64,000 nucleotides of DNA from Acidimicrobiia bacterium (GTDB lineage Bacteria > Actinomycetota > Acidimicrobiia > IMCC26256 > JAMXLJ01). The stretch spans positions 1 through 64,000 of the forward strand of contig DASRES010000001.1 of the NCBI GenBank assembly GCA_035651955.1. The letters are read 5' to 3'. The translations under genes were made by a program, and so were the position numbers. The notes under the pieces were generated by a model, which had not been told where the DNA came from, ran no database searches, and was given only the letters and a program-made list of their open reading frames with translations. Shown piece by piece: positions 33,860 through 43,429 of this stretch. Position 1 is the stretch's first letter. Each line of letters begins with the position of its first letter.

Positions 33860-35920
33860 ATGTCGGACGACGTGCAGGAGGCCGGTCCGGACTCCGCCGA
33901 GCGCGATGGCGCGGTGCGCGACGCACCGCAGCGATCGCAGACCCAACGCTCACGGACCGAGGAGAACGCGGCTGACGCGACGATCGGGACCGACGAGGGG
34001 AGCGCGGCCGACGTCCAGCGCCTGACCCCGAGCGCCAACGGCGACAGTCCCGCGACGGGTGGCGAGGGCGGCGGCTCGGCGGAGTCGCCCGCGCGCAAGC
34101 GCCGCCGCCGCGGCTCGCGCGGTGGTCGCAACCGTCGCAAGCCTGCGACGTCGCCGGCGACGCGCGGCGACGACTCGCACGATGCCGCGGCCGATCGTGG
34201 GCTGACCACCGAGGACGTCGCAGCCGACGCGCTCGAGGACGCCGGTCTGCGCCGCCCACCCGAGGGTGAGGTCCCGCACGACACCGCGCGCGGCGGTCCC
34301 GCCGCGACGGCCTCGCGACCCAAGATCGGTGACACGCGTCCGGCACCGCCCTCCGCACCCAAGCCCGCGCGACAGCAGGGCAGCGCGGACCGTGTGGATG
34401 CCGAGCGCGGGAGCGGTGAAGCCAACGGCAGTGCCGAGGCGACGAGCACGACGCGCCGGCGCCGTCGCGGTGGGCGCGGTCGCGGCCGGGGCGGTTCCGG
34501 GAACGGGAACAGCGGTGGGCCGCGTCCGGCGTCCGCGGTCACCGAGCCGGTCGTCGCCGACCTCGGCATCACCGAGGGTGGTGTGGACCTCGACGCGCTC
34601 GACGACGCCGTCCTCGAGCGCCGGCGTGGTCGCACGCGCAAGGGTCGCCCGACCGGTCGCTACATGATGTGCGTCCACGTGCGACGGGGGCAGGCGACGC
34701 AGATCGCGGTCCTCGAGGGCCGTCATCTCGTCGAGCACTACGTGAGCCGTCCCGAGGACGACGACACCTCGATCGACGGGAACATCTACCTCGGGCGCGT
34801 CCAGAACGTGCTGCCGGGGATGGAGGCCGCGTTCGTCGACATCGGGACACCGAAGAACGGGGTCATCTACCGCAGCGACGTCGCGTACGACGAGTCCGAG
34901 GTCGAGGAGAAACAGCCGCGCATCGAGCGGCTGCTGAAGAACGGCCAGTCCGTCCTCGTGCAGGTCACCAAGAACCCGATCGGCGCGAAGGGCGCGCGTC
35001 TCACGCAGGAGGTCAGCCTCGCCGGTCGCTTCGTCGTGATGGTCCCCGGCCATCCGGACACGTACGGGATCTCCAAGCGTCTGCCCGACGACGAGCGCAA
35101 GCGGCTCCGGCGCATCCTCGAGGGTCTGCGGCCGCCGGACGCGGGTCTGATCGTCCGCACCGCGGCAGAGGGCGCGAGCGCGGACGAGCTCGAGCGCGAC
35201 ATGCGCCGGCTCAAGGGGCAGTGGGACCAGATCTCCGCGGCGGCGCAGCGCGCCAAGCCGCCGACGCTGCTGTACAAGGAGCCGCCGATGGCGGTGCGCG
35301 TGATCCGCGAGGAGTTCACGAAGGAATACCGCGGCGTCGTCATCGACGACCGCGACCTGTACGAGGACGTGAAGGCGTACGTCGACGCGATCGCGCCCGA
35401 GCTGTCGGAGCGCATCGAGTACTACGACGAGGCCGACGAGCAGCTCCCGCTGTTCGAGCGGTACCACGTGCACGAGCAGCTCGTGAAGGCGCTCGACCGG
35501 AAGGTGTGGCTGCCGTCGGGCGGCTCGCTCATCATCGAGCGGACCGAGGCGCTCACGGTCATCGACGTCAACACCGGCAAGAACGTCGGGAAGTCCAATC
35601 TCGAGGAGACCGTCTTCAAGAACAACCTCGAGGCCGCGGAGGAGGTCGCGCGGCAGCTGCGGTTGCGCGACATCGGCGGGATCATCGTCATCGACTTCAT
35701 CGACATGGAGATCAAGCAGAACCGCGACGAGGTGCTGCGAGCGTTCAAGGACGCCCTCGCCCGCGACAAGACCCGCACCCAGGTGTTCGACATCTCGGAG
35801 CTCGGCCTCGTCGAGATGACGCGCAAGCGCATCTCCGAAGGGCTCGTCGAGGCGTTCAGCGAGCACTGCGAGGTCTGTCACGGCCGCGGCTTCGTCGTCG
35901 ACGAGTCGCTGCTCAACTGA
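33860..35920 (+). CDS. rne: Ribonuclease E/G family endoribonuclease
   Basis: A 686-residue RNase E/G. An N-terminal extension of about 255 residues is low-complexity, with basic Arg/Gly-rich patches. An S1 domain follows (NIYLGRVQNVLPGMEAAFVD), then the DNase I-like catalytic domain with metal-binding Asp569 (VIDVNTGKN) and Asp612 (IIVIDFIDM), spaced 43 as in E. coli RNase E, and the zinc-link Cys670 and Cys673 (CEVCHGRG). It makes endonucleolytic cuts in mRNA and rRNA precursors. The protein ends right after the zinc link, so any partner-binding scaffold would be the N-terminal extension. ATG 33860 has an AGAAGGA site. Confidence 0.94.
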   Translation: MSDDVQEAGPDSAERDGAVRDAPQRSQTQRSRTEENAADATIGTDEGSAADVQRLTPSANGDSPATGGEGGGSAESPARKRRRRGSRGGRNRRKPATSPATRGDDSHDAAADRGLTTEDVAADALEDAGLRRPPEGEVPHDTARGGPAATASRPKIGDTRPAPPSAPKPARQQGSADRVDAERGSGEANGSAEATSTTRRRRRGGRGRGRGGSGNGNSGGPRPASAVTEPVVADLGITEGGVDLDALDDAVLERRRGRTRKGRPTGRYMMCVHVRRGQATQIAVLEGRHLVEHYVSRPEDDDTSIDGNIYLGRVQNVLPGMEAAFVDIGTPKNGVIYRSDVAYDESEVEEKQPRIERLLKNGQSVLVQVTKNPIGAKGARLTQEVSLAGRFVVMVPGHPDTYGISKRLPDDERKRLRRILEGLRPPDAGLIVRTAAEGASADELERDMRRLKGQWDQISAAAQRAKPPTLLYKEPPMAVRVIREEFTKEYRGVVIDDRDLYEDVKAYVDAIAPELSERIEYYDEADEQLPLFERYHVHEQLVKALDRKVWLPSGGSLIIERTEALTVIDVNTGKNVGKSNLEETVFKNNLEAAEEVARQLRLRDIGGIIVIDFIDMEIKQNRDEVLRAFKDALARDKTRTQVFDISELGLVEMTRKRISEGLVEAFSEHCEVCHGRGFVVDESLLN

Positions 35921-36281
35921 TTCGCTGCCCGACCGCGATCCGGTGGCCGCCCGGTAGCGCGACCACGAAGTCGCGCATGCCCCACGGATGCGTCTCGAGC
36001 GCCGCGACGATGTCCGCGCCCTTCGCGGCGCATCGCGCGTGCATCGCCTCCACGTCGTCGACGTCGACGTAGCACGTCGTGGTCGACGGGATGCCGGGCG
36101 TGTCCGACGCGACGAGCGCGAGCGACACGCCGTCGCGCTCGACGAGCGCGAAGTCCGGACCGTCGCCCATCGTGGCGAGCGTCGTGAAGCCGAGCACGGC
36201 CGTCACGAACGCCAGCAGTGGTGCGACCTCGCGAACCTCGAGGTTCGGGCGGGCGGCCAGGACGCGCGGCTCCTGCGGCAT
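35913..36281 (-). CDS. VOC-family protein
   Basis: A 122-residue glyoxalase-fold protein: an N-terminal PNLEVREVAPLLAFVTAVLGF module and a second module with TTCYVDVDDVEAMHARCAAKGADIV. The metal positions are less clear than in true glyoxalases, so it may be a binding protein. It converges on RNase E/G and overlaps its last eight bases. No pathway is evident. Confidence 0.7.
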   Translation of the reverse strand: MPQEPRVLAARPNLEVREVAPLLAFVTAVLGFTTLATMGDGPDFALVERDGVSLALVASDTPGIPSTTTCYVDVDDVEAMHARCAAKGADIVAALETHPWGMRDFVVALPGGHRIAVGQRIS

Positions 36282-36316
36282 GCCGGCATCCTTCCAGGTG
36301 AGGGCACGGGCTCCGC

Positions 36317-36322
36317 TACACT
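36317..36322 (+). promoter_or_regulatory. -10-like box upstream of rplU
   Basis: TACACT lies 41 bases before the rplU ATG, which would leave a leader of about 35 bases. Only the hexamer supports it. Confidence 0.35.
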
Positions 36323-36363
36323 GACCCGGTTTCCCGGCGAACGTCCGAGGGGTTCAGCGCGCC

Positions 36364-36669
36364 ATGTACGCAGTGGTCAAGGCCGGCGGCAAGCAGTACC
36401 GAGTCGAGGAGGGCCAGCAGCTCGACGTGGAGCTCCTGGGCTCCGACGGTGATGTCGACCTGCAGCCCGTCCTGCTCGTCGACGGCGACGACGTGCTCGC
36501 GACCCCGGCCCAGCTCGGCGGCGCGGCGGTCCGCGCCCGGGTCGTCGGCGAGTCGCGGGGCCCGAAGATCGAGGGCTTCACGTACAAGGCGAAGGCCAAC
36601 CAGCGGCGCCGGTGGGGCCACCGGCAGCGCTACGCCACGATCGAGATCACGTCCATCACAAGGGGCTGA
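36364..36669 (+). CDS. rplU: 50S ribosomal protein L21
   Basis: A 101-residue protein beginning [18 protein letters not shown], with the [17 protein letters not shown] motif at the C-terminus. It is the normal length for bL21. It binds 23S rRNA in the large subunit. It is followed two bases later by rpmA and then obgE, the standard bacterial order. Confidence 0.97.
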   Translation: MYAVVKAGGKQYRVEEGQQLDVELLGSDGDVDLQPVLLVDGDDVLATPAQLGGAAVRARVVGESRGPKIEGFTYKAKANQRRRWGHRQRYATIEITSITRG

Positions 36670-36671
36670 CC

Positions 36672-36923
36672 GTGTCGAAGAAGAAGGGCGCTTCCTCGTC
36701 CCGCAACGGGCGCGACTCCGCGGCGCAGCGGCTCGGCGTGAAGGTCTACAGCGGTACCGACGTCACTGCGGGCACGATCATCGTGCGCCAGCGCGGCACG
36801 AGGTTCCACCCCGGCGAGAACGTCGGGCGTGGCGGTGACGACACGCTCTTCGCGACGAAGGACGGGACGGTGCGCTTCGCAGAGCGCAAGGGCCGCAAGC
36901 TCGTCGACGTCGTCCCGTCGTAG
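36672..36923 (+). CDS. rpmA: 50S ribosomal protein L27
   Basis: An 83-residue bL27 starting [20 protein letters not shown] at a GTG, with [20 protein letters not shown] in the middle. Its N-terminal tail reaches the peptidyl transferase centre. There is no extra N-terminal leader of the kind cleaved in Firmicutes. Confidence 0.97.
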   Translation: MSKKKGASSSRNGRDSAAQRLGVKVYSGTDVTAGTIIVRQRGTRFHPGENVGRGGDDTLFATKDGTVRFAERKGRKLVDVVPS

Positions 36924-36967
36924 AACGCCTCGCGACAACTGTCGAGGGGTGCGCCGGCATCCCTCCC

Positions 36968-36973
36968 TATCCT
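36968..36973 (+). promoter_or_regulatory. -10 box for obgE
   Basis: TATCCT ends six bases before the obgE GTG at 36980. No ribosome binding site lies between, so obgE may have its own leaderless transcript in addition to any read-through from rpmA. Confidence 0.5.
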
Positions 36974-36979
36974 GGTCGC

Positions 36980-38206
36980 GTGTCGAACTTCGTCGACGAG
37001 GCGCAGCTCAACGTGCGCGGCGGTGACGGCGGCGCGGGTGCGATCTCGTTCCGCCGTGAGGCGCACGTCGCGCGCGGCGGCCCCGACGGCGGCGACGGCG
37101 GCAGCGGCGGCGACGTGTGGCTCGAAGCGGACCGCAACGTCGCGTCGCTCCTCGCGTTCCGCGACCACCCGCACCGGAAGGCGCAGTCAGGGCGGCACGG
37201 CGAAGGCGCGAAGCGTCACGGACACCGTGGTCGCGACCTCGTCGTGGCCGTCCCCGAGGGCACGGTGGTGCGGGACCGTGACGGTTCGGTGCTCGCCGAT
37301 CTCGTCAACCACGGCGACCGGTGGTGCGCGGCGCGAGGTGGCCGCGGCGGTCGCGGCAACGCGCGCTTCCTGACCAACGCGCGGCGCGCGCCGGGATTCG
37401 CGGAGCAGGGCGAGTACGGCGAGGAACGGTGGCTGCGGCTCGAGCTCCGGCTCATGGCCGACGCCGCGCTCGTCGGCTTCCCGAACGCGGGGAAGTCGAC
37501 GCTGATCTCCGCGGTCAGCGCGGCGAAGCCGAAGATCGCCGACTACCCGTTCACGACGCTCGAGCCGCACCTCGGTGTCGTGCGCTTCCGGGACCACGAG
37601 TTCGTCCTCGCCGACATCCCCGGCCTGATCGAGGGCGCCGCCGAGGGGCGTGGTCTCGGCCACCGCTTCCTGCGGCACGTGGAGCGCGCGCGGGTGCTCG
37701 TGGTGCTCGTCGACCTCGCGCCGGCCGACGAGCGGGCGCCCGCGGAGCAGGAGCAGGTGCTGCTCGACGAGCTCCGGCGGTACGAGCCGGCGCTGCTCGC
37801 GCGGCCCCGCCTCGTCGTCGGCACGAAGGCCGACGTCGCGCAGCAGGACTTCGACGGCATGACGGTCTCGGCGGTGACGCGCGCGGGACTGGAGCGGTTC
37901 CTGGGCGCAGTCGGCAACCTCGTCGACGAGGCGCGCGCGACCGAGCCGGAGCCCGAGGCGTTCGTCGTGCACCGCCCGGCGGAGACCGGCTTCTCGGTCG
38001 TGCGCGACCACGACGGCGCGTGGCGGGTGACGGGCCGCGTCGCGGAGCGCGTCGTCGCGATGGCGGACCTGACGAACCCGGAAGCGGTCATGTACGTGCA
38101 CGATCGGTTCCGTCGCATGGGTGTCGAGCGCGCGCTCGAACGCGCCGGCGCGCAGGAAGGTGACGTCGTGCGCGTCGCCGGCATCGAGCTCGAGTACGTC
38201 CCGTGA
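36980..38206 (+). CDS. obgE: GTPase Obg (CgtA)
   Basis: A 408-residue ribosome-assembly GTPase. The glycine-rich Obg domain comes first ([21 protein letters not shown]). The G domain has GFPNAGKST (G1), DIPGLIEGA (G3) and GTKAD (G4). A C-terminal OCT domain follows. It acts on the 50S subunit and in the stress response. Its final bases CGTCCCGTGAG are repeated at the proB start, as if a 134-base insertion split an original GTGA overlap. Confidence 0.96.
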   Translation: MSNFVDEAQLNVRGGDGGAGAISFRREAHVARGGPDGGDGGSGGDVWLEADRNVASLLAFRDHPHRKAQSGRHGEGAKRHGHRGRDLVVAVPEGTVVRDRDGSVLADLVNHGDRWCAARGGRGGRGNARFLTNARRAPGFAEQGEYGEERWLRLELRLMADAALVGFPNAGKSTLISAVSAAKPKIADYPFTTLEPHLGVVRFRDHEFVLADIPGLIEGAAEGRGLGHRFLRHVERARVLVVLVDLAPADERAPAEQEQVLLDELRRYEPALLARPRLVVGTKADVAQQDFDGMTVSAVTRAGLERFLGAVGNLVDEARATEPEPEAFVVHRPAETGFSVVRDHDGAWRVTGRVAERVVAMADLTNPEAVMYVHDRFRRMGVERALERAGAQEGDVVRVAGIELEYVP

Positions 38207-38341
38207 GGAATCGACCCGAGCGACCCGGATGCGAGCGAGCGAAGTCGAGCGAGCACCGCGGAGCGAGCAGAGCGAATGAGGCGAGCGCCAGCGAGCCGAA
38301 GCAGCGAAGCGGGAGCAGAGCAATGGACATCGTCCCGTGAG
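38197..38341. repeat. 11-bp direct repeat flanking a GAGC-rich insert between obgE and proB
   Basis: CGTCCCGTGAG occurs at 38197-38207, covering the obgE stop, and again at 38331-38341, covering the proB start. The 123 bases between are purine-rich repeats of GAGC, GCGAG and AGCGA, with no gene. Removing one repeat copy plus the insert would place the proB GTG and obgE TGA in a four-base GTGA overlap, the arrangement used by many neighbours here. Confidence 0.75.
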
Positions 38342-39425
38342 CCTTGTTGTGGTGAAGGTCGGGACGTCGTCGATCACGCAGCCGTCCGGCGCGCTCGACG
38401 ACGCCGCGCTGGCCAAGCTCTGCGCAGATCTCGCGGACGCCCGCGCGGCCGGTCACGACGTCGTGCTCGTCAGCTCGGGGGCGATCGCGGTCGGGCTGCT
38501 CAAGCTGGGTCTGTCCCGCCGGCCACGCGACATCGGCACGTTGCAGGCCGTCGCCGCGGTCGGGCAGCCGCGCCTGATGGAGCGTCTGCGCGACGAGCTC
38601 GTGCCGCACGGCATCGTCGCGGGCCAGGTGCTCGTCACACCGTTCGACTTCGGGCACCGATCGCAGTACCTGCACGCACGCGCGACGCTTCGACGACTGC
38701 TCGACCTCGGTGTGCTGCCCGTCGTCAACGAGAACGACACGGTGGCGGACGACGAGATCCGCTACGGCGACAACGACCGTATCGCCGCGCTCGTCGCGAA
38801 CCTCGTGCGCGCCGACGTGCTCCTCCTGCTGACGGACACCGCGGGGCTGTTCACGGCCGACCCGCGCCTCGACGAAGGCGCGTCGCTCATCGAGGAGATC
38901 GTCGAGGTCGACCACGCGCTCGAAGCGGTCGCGGGCGGACGGGGCACCGAGCGGGGGAGCGGCGGCATGGCGAGCAAGCTCGCGGCGGCGAAGATGGCGT
39001 CGTGGTCGGGTGTCCGCGCGGTGATCGCCGCGACAGACGAGCCGGGTGTCGTCGTGCGCGCGCTCGACGGCCAACCGGTCGGGACGGTCGTGCGCCCGCG
39101 CGCGACCCGCTTGTCGAGCCGGAAGCTGTGGATCGCGTTCGCACGGGCCGCGGCGGGTCGGGTCGAGGTGGACGCGGGCGCGCGCGACGCGCTCGTGCGC
39201 GCGAACCGATCGCTGCTCGCCGCGGGCGTGCGCGGCGTCGACGGCGCGTTCAGTGTGGAGGACGCGGTGGAGATCGCCGGGCCGGACGGCCGCCCGTTCG
39301 CGAAGGGTCTCGTGCGCTACGACGCGCCCGCGTTGCGGCGCGTCGCGGGGCTGCGCAGCGCCGATCTCCCCGACGGCGCCCCGCCGGAGGTCGTCCACCG
39401 CGACGACCTGGTCGTCCTGCCCTGA
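38337..39425 (+). CDS. proB: Glutamate 5-kinase
   Basis: A 362-residue amino acid kinase-fold enzyme: VVVKVGTSSIT at the start, VLVSSGAIAVG, NENDTVADDEIRYGDND and GSGGMASKLAAAKMA. A C-terminal PUA domain begins near residue 270. It phosphorylates glutamate, the first step of proline synthesis, and is normally feedback-inhibited by proline. GTG 38337 is the first start. proA follows after a 271-base gap. Confidence 0.96.
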   Translation: MSLVVVKVGTSSITQPSGALDDAALAKLCADLADARAAGHDVVLVSSGAIAVGLLKLGLSRRPRDIGTLQAVAAVGQPRLMERLRDELVPHGIVAGQVLVTPFDFGHRSQYLHARATLRRLLDLGVLPVVNENDTVADDEIRYGDNDRIAALVANLVRADVLLLLTDTAGLFTADPRLDEGASLIEEIVEVDHALEAVAGGRGTERGSGGMASKLAAAKMASWSGVRAVIAATDEPGVVVRALDGQPVGTVVRPRATRLSSRKLWIAFARAAAGRVEVDAGARDALVRANRSLLAAGVRGVDGAFSVEDAVEIAGPDGRPFAKGLVRYDAPALRRVAGLRSADLPDGAPPEVVHRDDLVVLP

Positions 39426-39573
39426 CGTGCACCGTTCACGTCCCGGCAACCGTTGAGCGGTCAGGAATCTGGCGCAGCTCTTGCGATCGGGCGTGCCGTC
39501 GGCCACACTGCGCTCCCCGTCGTTCGTGTCGCTGCCGGCGCTCACGGGGGGAGGGCCCAGCCGTCGACGCCGG

Positions 39574-39636
39574 GCCCCAGCAGCTGGCGCGAGACGAAGG
39601 GGATGTGCTGGGGCGGGCTCTCGGGCCCGCCCCAGC
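39574..39636 (+). terminator. Strong hairpin with an alternative pairing partner between proB and proA
   Basis: GCTGGGGCGGGC (39607-39618) pairs perfectly with GCCCGCCCCAGC (39625-39636), a 12-bp stem with a six-base loop. GCCCCAGC at 39574-39581 could instead pair with 39607-39614, which would prevent that stem. The shape is that of a terminator with an antiterminator, though no T-tract follows. The 271-base gap (39426-39696) holds no gene. It may simply end the proB transcript. Confidence 0.5.
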
Positions 39637-39664
39637 CGTTCCCACCGCGCCGAATCGGCCGGAC

Positions 39665-39690
39665 TTGACCGCTCGGTCAACCGGTACCAT
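39665..39690 (+). promoter_or_regulatory. Palindrome and -10 box before proA
   Basis: TTGACCG (39665-39671) and CGGTCAA (39674-39680) form a 16-base palindrome. TACCAT (39685-39690) ends six bases before the proA ATG, a leaderless spacing. The palindrome lies where a -35 region or repressor site would be, so it may be an operator. Confidence 0.5.
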
Positions 39691-39696
39691 GCCGTC

Positions 39697-40944
39697 ATGA
39701 CCCCGGTCCCGGAGCTCGGGCGGCGCGCGGCCGCGGCGGCGCGCACGCTCGCGACGGCGGCGACCGCGGCGAAGGACGACGCCCTGCTCGCGGCGGCCGA
39801 TCTCCTCGAACGCCGCACCGGCGAGATCCTCGACGCGAACCGTGCGGATCTCGACGCCGCGTCCGAGGCGGGGATGGACCCCGGACCCCTCGATCGCCTC
39901 CGCCTCACCGAGGCCCGTGTGCGCGGCATGGCCGACGGCCTGCGCAACGTCGCCGGGCTCGCGGACCCGGTCGGCGAGGTCCTCGACGGCTGGCGGCGGC
40001 CGAACGGTCTCGAGATCCAGAAGGTTCGGGTCCCCCTCGGTGTCGTCGCGATCATCTACGAGAACCGCCCGAACGTGACGAGCGACGCCGCCGGCATCTG
40101 CCTCAAGTCGGGCAACGCGGCCCTGTTGCGCGGCTCGGGCAGCGCGCTGCGGTCGAACGTCGCGATCGCGACAATCCTGCGCGAGGCCGTCGCGAAGGCC
40201 GGTCTGCCGGAGGACGCGGTGATCCTCGTGGAAGACGTCGCGCACGAGACGGCGACCGAGGTCATGCGGCTCACCGAGTACGTCGACTGTCTGATCCCGC
40301 GCGGCGGTCCGGCGCTGATCGACAGCATCCGCAGGAACGCGACCGTTCCCGTCGTCATCGACGGCGACGGGAACTGTCACGTCTACGTCGACGCGGCCGC
40401 AGATCTCGACGAGGCGCTCGACATCGTCGTGAACGCGAAGTGCAACCGGCCGAGCGTCTGCAACGCAGCCGAGTCGCTCGTCGTGCACGACGCCGTCGCC
40501 GACTCGTTCCTGCCGCGTGCGTGCGCAGCACTCACCGAAGCCGGTGTCGAGCTCCTGGGTGACGACGGCGCGCGTGCGCGCTGGCCGTCGATGGGCGTCG
40601 CGACCGACGCCGACTTCGCGCGCGAGTTTCTCGGCCTCCGGATGACCGTCGCCGTCGCGCCCGATCTCGACGCCGCGATCGCGCACGTCAACCACAACGG
40701 CACCGGGCACACGGAGGCGATCGTCACGCGCGACCTGCAGGCCGCGCAGCGCTTCACCCACGAGGTCGACGCCGCAGTCGTGATGGTCAACGCGTCGACG
40801 CGCTTCACCGACGGCGAACGGTTCGGGTTCGGTGCCGAGATCGGCATCAGCACGCAGAAGCTCCACGCGCGCGGCCCGATGGGGTTGCGCGAGCTCACGA
40901 CGTACAAGTACGTGGTCTGGGGGGACGGGCAGGTGGTCGAGTGA
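39697..40944 (+). CDS. proA: Glutamate-5-semialdehyde dehydrogenase (gamma-glutamyl phosphate reductase)
   Basis: A 415-residue ALDH-fold enzyme. It shows [31 protein letters not shown], the catalytic cysteine in [12 protein letters not shown], and [20 protein letters not shown]. It reduces gamma-glutamyl phosphate with NADPH to the precursor of proline. ATG 39697 is chosen over the long upstream frame because homology begins here. Its TGA overlaps the MoxR gene's GTG, so a regulator-like ATPase is co-translated with it. Confidence 0.96.
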   Translation: MTPVPELGRRAAAAARTLATAATAAKDDALLAAADLLERRTGEILDANRADLDAASEAGMDPGPLDRLRLTEARVRGMADGLRNVAGLADPVGEVLDGWRRPNGLEIQKVRVPLGVVAIIYENRPNVTSDAAGICLKSGNAALLRGSGSALRSNVAIATILREAVAKAGLPEDAVILVEDVAHETATEVMRLTEYVDCLIPRGGPALIDSIRRNATVPVVIDGDGNCHVYVDAAADLDEALDIVVNAKCNRPSVCNAAESLVVHDAVADSFLPRACAALTEAGVELLGDDGARARWPSMGVATDADFAREFLGLRMTVAVAPDLDAAIAHVNHNGTGHTEAIVTRDLQAAQRFTHEVDAAVVMVNASTRFTDGERFGFGAEIGISTQKLHARGPMGLRELTTYKYVVWGDGQVVE

Positions 40945-41858
40945 GCGAGCCTCGTTTCGAGTCGGTCGACGACGTCGTGGACCGGCTGCGCGGCGTCGAC
41001 TACCTCGCCGACGCGAACATCGCCGGCGTCGTCTACCTCGCCGACCGTCTCGAGAAGCCGGTGCTGGTCGAGGGCCCGGCGGGGGTGGGCAAGACCGAGC
41101 TCGCCAAGGCGATCGCGGCGGTCACCGACGCGCGCCTCATCCGCCTGCAGTGCTACGAGGGCCTCGACGAGTCGAAGGCGCTGTACGAGTGGAACTACAA
41201 GAAGCAGCTCCTGCGCATCCAGGCCGACCGCGAGCACGAGACGAGCTGGGCCGAGGTCGAGGCCGACATCTTCTCCGAGCCGTTCCTCCTCACGCGTCCG
41301 TTGCTGGAGGCGATCCGGTCGGAGGAGCCCGTCGTCCTCCTGATCGACGAGGTCGACCGCGTCGAGATCGAGACCGAGGCCCTGCTGCTCGAGGTGCTGT
41401 CCGACTTCCAGGTCTCGATCCCCGAGCTCGGCACGATCCAGGGCAGGCAGCGGCCGATCGTGATCCTCACGTCGAACAACACACGTGAGCTCTCCGAGGC
41501 GCTCAAGCGGCGCTGCCTGTACCTGCACGTCGACTACCCCGACCTCGAGCGCGAGAAGGACATCGTGCGCGTCCGCGTGCCGGAGATCGACGACGAGCTC
41601 GCCGGTCAGATCGCCGCGGTCGTGCGCTCGATCCGCCAGCTCGAGCTGAAGAAGGCACCGTCGATCTCCGAGACGATCGACTGGGCGCGCACGCTGCTCT
41701 ACCTCGGCAAGGCGTCGGTCGAGCCCGAGGTGATCGCGGAGACGTTGCAGGTCCTGCTCAAGTACCAGTCCGACATCGCCAAGGCGCGCAAGGAGCTCGA
41801 CCTCGACGGCGCGACGGCCGGCGCACCGGGGCGTGTGCCATCCACTGGGCGAAGCTGA
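40941..41858 (+). CDS. MoxR-family AAA+ ATPase
   Basis: A 305-residue ATPase. Walker A is GPAGVGKT (45-52) and Walker [10 protein letters not shown], with [17 protein letters not shown] (sensor 1 and arginine finger region). It belongs to the MoxR/CoxD-like group that acts as a chaperone with VWA-domain proteins; such a protein is encoded eight bases downstream. GTG 40941 overlaps proA by four bases. The client of this pair is unknown. Confidence 0.92.
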   Translation: MSEPRFESVDDVVDRLRGVDYLADANIAGVVYLADRLEKPVLVEGPAGVGKTELAKAIAAVTDARLIRLQCYEGLDESKALYEWNYKKQLLRIQADREHETSWAEVEADIFSEPFLLTRPLLEAIRSEEPVVLLIDEVDRVEIETEALLLEVLSDFQVSIPELGTIQGRQRPIVILTSNNTRELSEALKRRCLYLHVDYPDLEREKDIVRVRVPEIDDELAGQIAAVVRSIRQLELKKAPSISETIDWARTLLYLGKASVEPEVIAETLQVLLKYQSDIAKARKELDLDGATAGAPGRVPSTGRS

Positions 41859-41866
41859 CCGACGCC

Positions 41867-43360
41867 ATGAGCCGCGCCGACGCAGCGGCGACCGTGCGGA
41901 GCAACGCGGGCGGGGGGCAGCTGCTCGACGTGTTGCAGGGGTTCGTGCACGAGCTGCGCGCGGCGGGGCTGCCCGTGTCGATGACCGAGAACCTCGACGC
42001 GATGCGCGCGGTCGAGCATCTCGACCTCCGCGACCGTGCGACGTTCAAGGCCGCGCTCGGCGCGACGTTGGTGAAGCACCATCATCACTGGAAGGCGTTC
42101 GAGACCGTCTTCGACGTGTACTTCTCGCTGTTCGCGCCCGGTACGGCGGGTGAGGACGTCAGCGAGCTCGCGGGCGAGCTGGGCGACGACTGGCAGCAGC
42201 GCGCGGCGGGCGACGGCGGCGGGCAGGGCGACGTGTCGCCCGAGGAGCTCGCCGAGATGCTCATGGCCGCGCTGATGTCGATGGACCGCGACGAGCTCCG
42301 CCGGCTCGCGTCGGTGGCCGTGACGCGCTACGCCGGGATGGAGCCGGGCCGTCCGGTCGGCGGCACGTACTACGTGTACCGCACGCTGCGGCGGCTCGAC
42401 TTCGAGAACCTGGTCGCGAAGCTGCTCGCGCGGGCCCAGACGGAGGGCGACGGCCGCGACCAGCAGGGTCTCGCCCCGGAGCTCGCCGACCGCCTGCAGC
42501 GCGAGGAGTTCGAGGCGCGGCTGCGCGAGCTGCGTGATCTCGTGGAGGCCGAGGTTCGCCGCAGGCTCGTGGAGGACCGCGGCGTCGACGCGATGGCCCG
42601 CACGTTGCGCAAGCCGCTGCCCGAGGACGTCGACTTCATGCACGCGTCACGCGAGGAGATGCAGGCGCTGCAGCGCGCGATCTACCCGCTGACGCGGGCG
42701 CTCGCGGCCCGTCTGGCGCAACGCCGGAAGCGTCGCAACCGCGGGCACCTCGACTTCCGCGCGACGGTGCGTCACTCGCTGTCGTACGGCGGCGTGCCTG
42801 CCGAACCGAAGTTCCGCAACCCGCGGCCGTCACGGCCCGAGATCATGGTGGTCGCCGACATCTCCGGTTCCGTCGCGAGCTTCGCCCGCTTCACGCTGCA
42901 GTTCGTGTACGCGATGGCGAGTCAGTTCTCGAAGGTGCGCTCGTGGGTGTTCATCGACGGCATCGACGAGGTGACGCGGTTCTTCACCGAGGCGGACGAC
43001 ATCGGCGAGGCGATCCAGCGTGTGAACACCGAGGCGGACGTCGTCTGGGTCGACGGTCACTCCGACTACGGGCACGCGTTCGAGGTCTTCCACAAACGCC
43101 ACCTGCTCGAGGTGACGCCGAAGACGTCGATCATCCTGCTCGGCGACGCGCGCAACAACTACCACGCGTCGCAGGCGTGGGTGCTGAAGGAGCTGCGCGA
43201 CCGCGCCCGTCACCTGTACTGGCTGAACCCCGAGCCGCGCAGCTACTGGGACAGTGGCGACTCGATCGTCGGCGAATACGGGACGCTGTGCGACGGCGTC
43301 TACGAGTGCCGGAACCTGCGGCAGCTCGAACGCTTCGTCACCGAGGTCGTCGAGGGCTGA
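41867..43360 (+). CDS. VWA domain-containing CoxE-like protein
   Basis: A 497-residue protein. The N-terminal half is helical and charged, with a KHHHHWKAFETVFDVYFSLF segment. The C-terminal half is a von Willebrand factor A domain with the metal-ion site DISGS (Asp331, Ser333, Ser335). It matches the CoxE-like partners of MoxR ATPases, which together activate or assemble metal enzymes or complexes. No signal peptide is present. It ends 69 bases from the convergent ChaB gene. Confidence 0.9.
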   Translation: MSRADAAATVRSNAGGGQLLDVLQGFVHELRAAGLPVSMTENLDAMRAVEHLDLRDRATFKAALGATLVKHHHHWKAFETVFDVYFSLFAPGTAGEDVSELAGELGDDWQQRAAGDGGGQGDVSPEELAEMLMAALMSMDRDELRRLASVAVTRYAGMEPGRPVGGTYYVYRTLRRLDFENLVAKLLARAQTEGDGRDQQGLAPELADRLQREEFEARLRELRDLVEAEVRRRLVEDRGVDAMARTLRKPLPEDVDFMHASREEMQALQRAIYPLTRALAARLAQRRKRRNRGHLDFRATVRHSLSYGGVPAEPKFRNPRPSRPEIMVVADISGSVASFARFTLQFVYAMASQFSKVRSWVFIDGIDEVTRFFTEADDIGEAIQRVNTEADVVWVDGHSDYGHAFEVFHKRHLLEVTPKTSIILLGDARNNYHASQAWVLKELRDRARHLYWLNPEPRSYWDSGDSIVGEYGTLCDGVYECRNLRQLERFVTEVVEG

Positions 43361-43373
43361 CCACCCGAGGAAC

Positions 43374-43422
43374 GTCCATGCGTCGCTCAGCGTCGTACAG
43401 CAACGATGAGCGACGCACGGAC
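43374..43422. terminator. Bidirectional hairpin between the VWA and ChaB genes
   Basis: TGCGTCGCTCA (43379-43389) pairs with TGAGCGACGCA (43407-43417). After one mismatch GTCC (43374-43377) pairs with GGAC (43419-43422). The loop is 17 bases. Its position between two convergent stops fits a terminator for both. Confidence 0.6.
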
Positions 43423-43429
43423 GCTGGGC

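Noticed and set aside
38207-38336. GAGC-rich spacer as a CRISPR array
   Set aside because: Repeat units are too short and irregular, with no spacers and no cas genes.
39426-39696. T-box, cobalamin or ydaO-type riboswitch before proA
   Set aside because: None of the conserved core sequences of these classes could be found by eye; only generic hairpins are supported.
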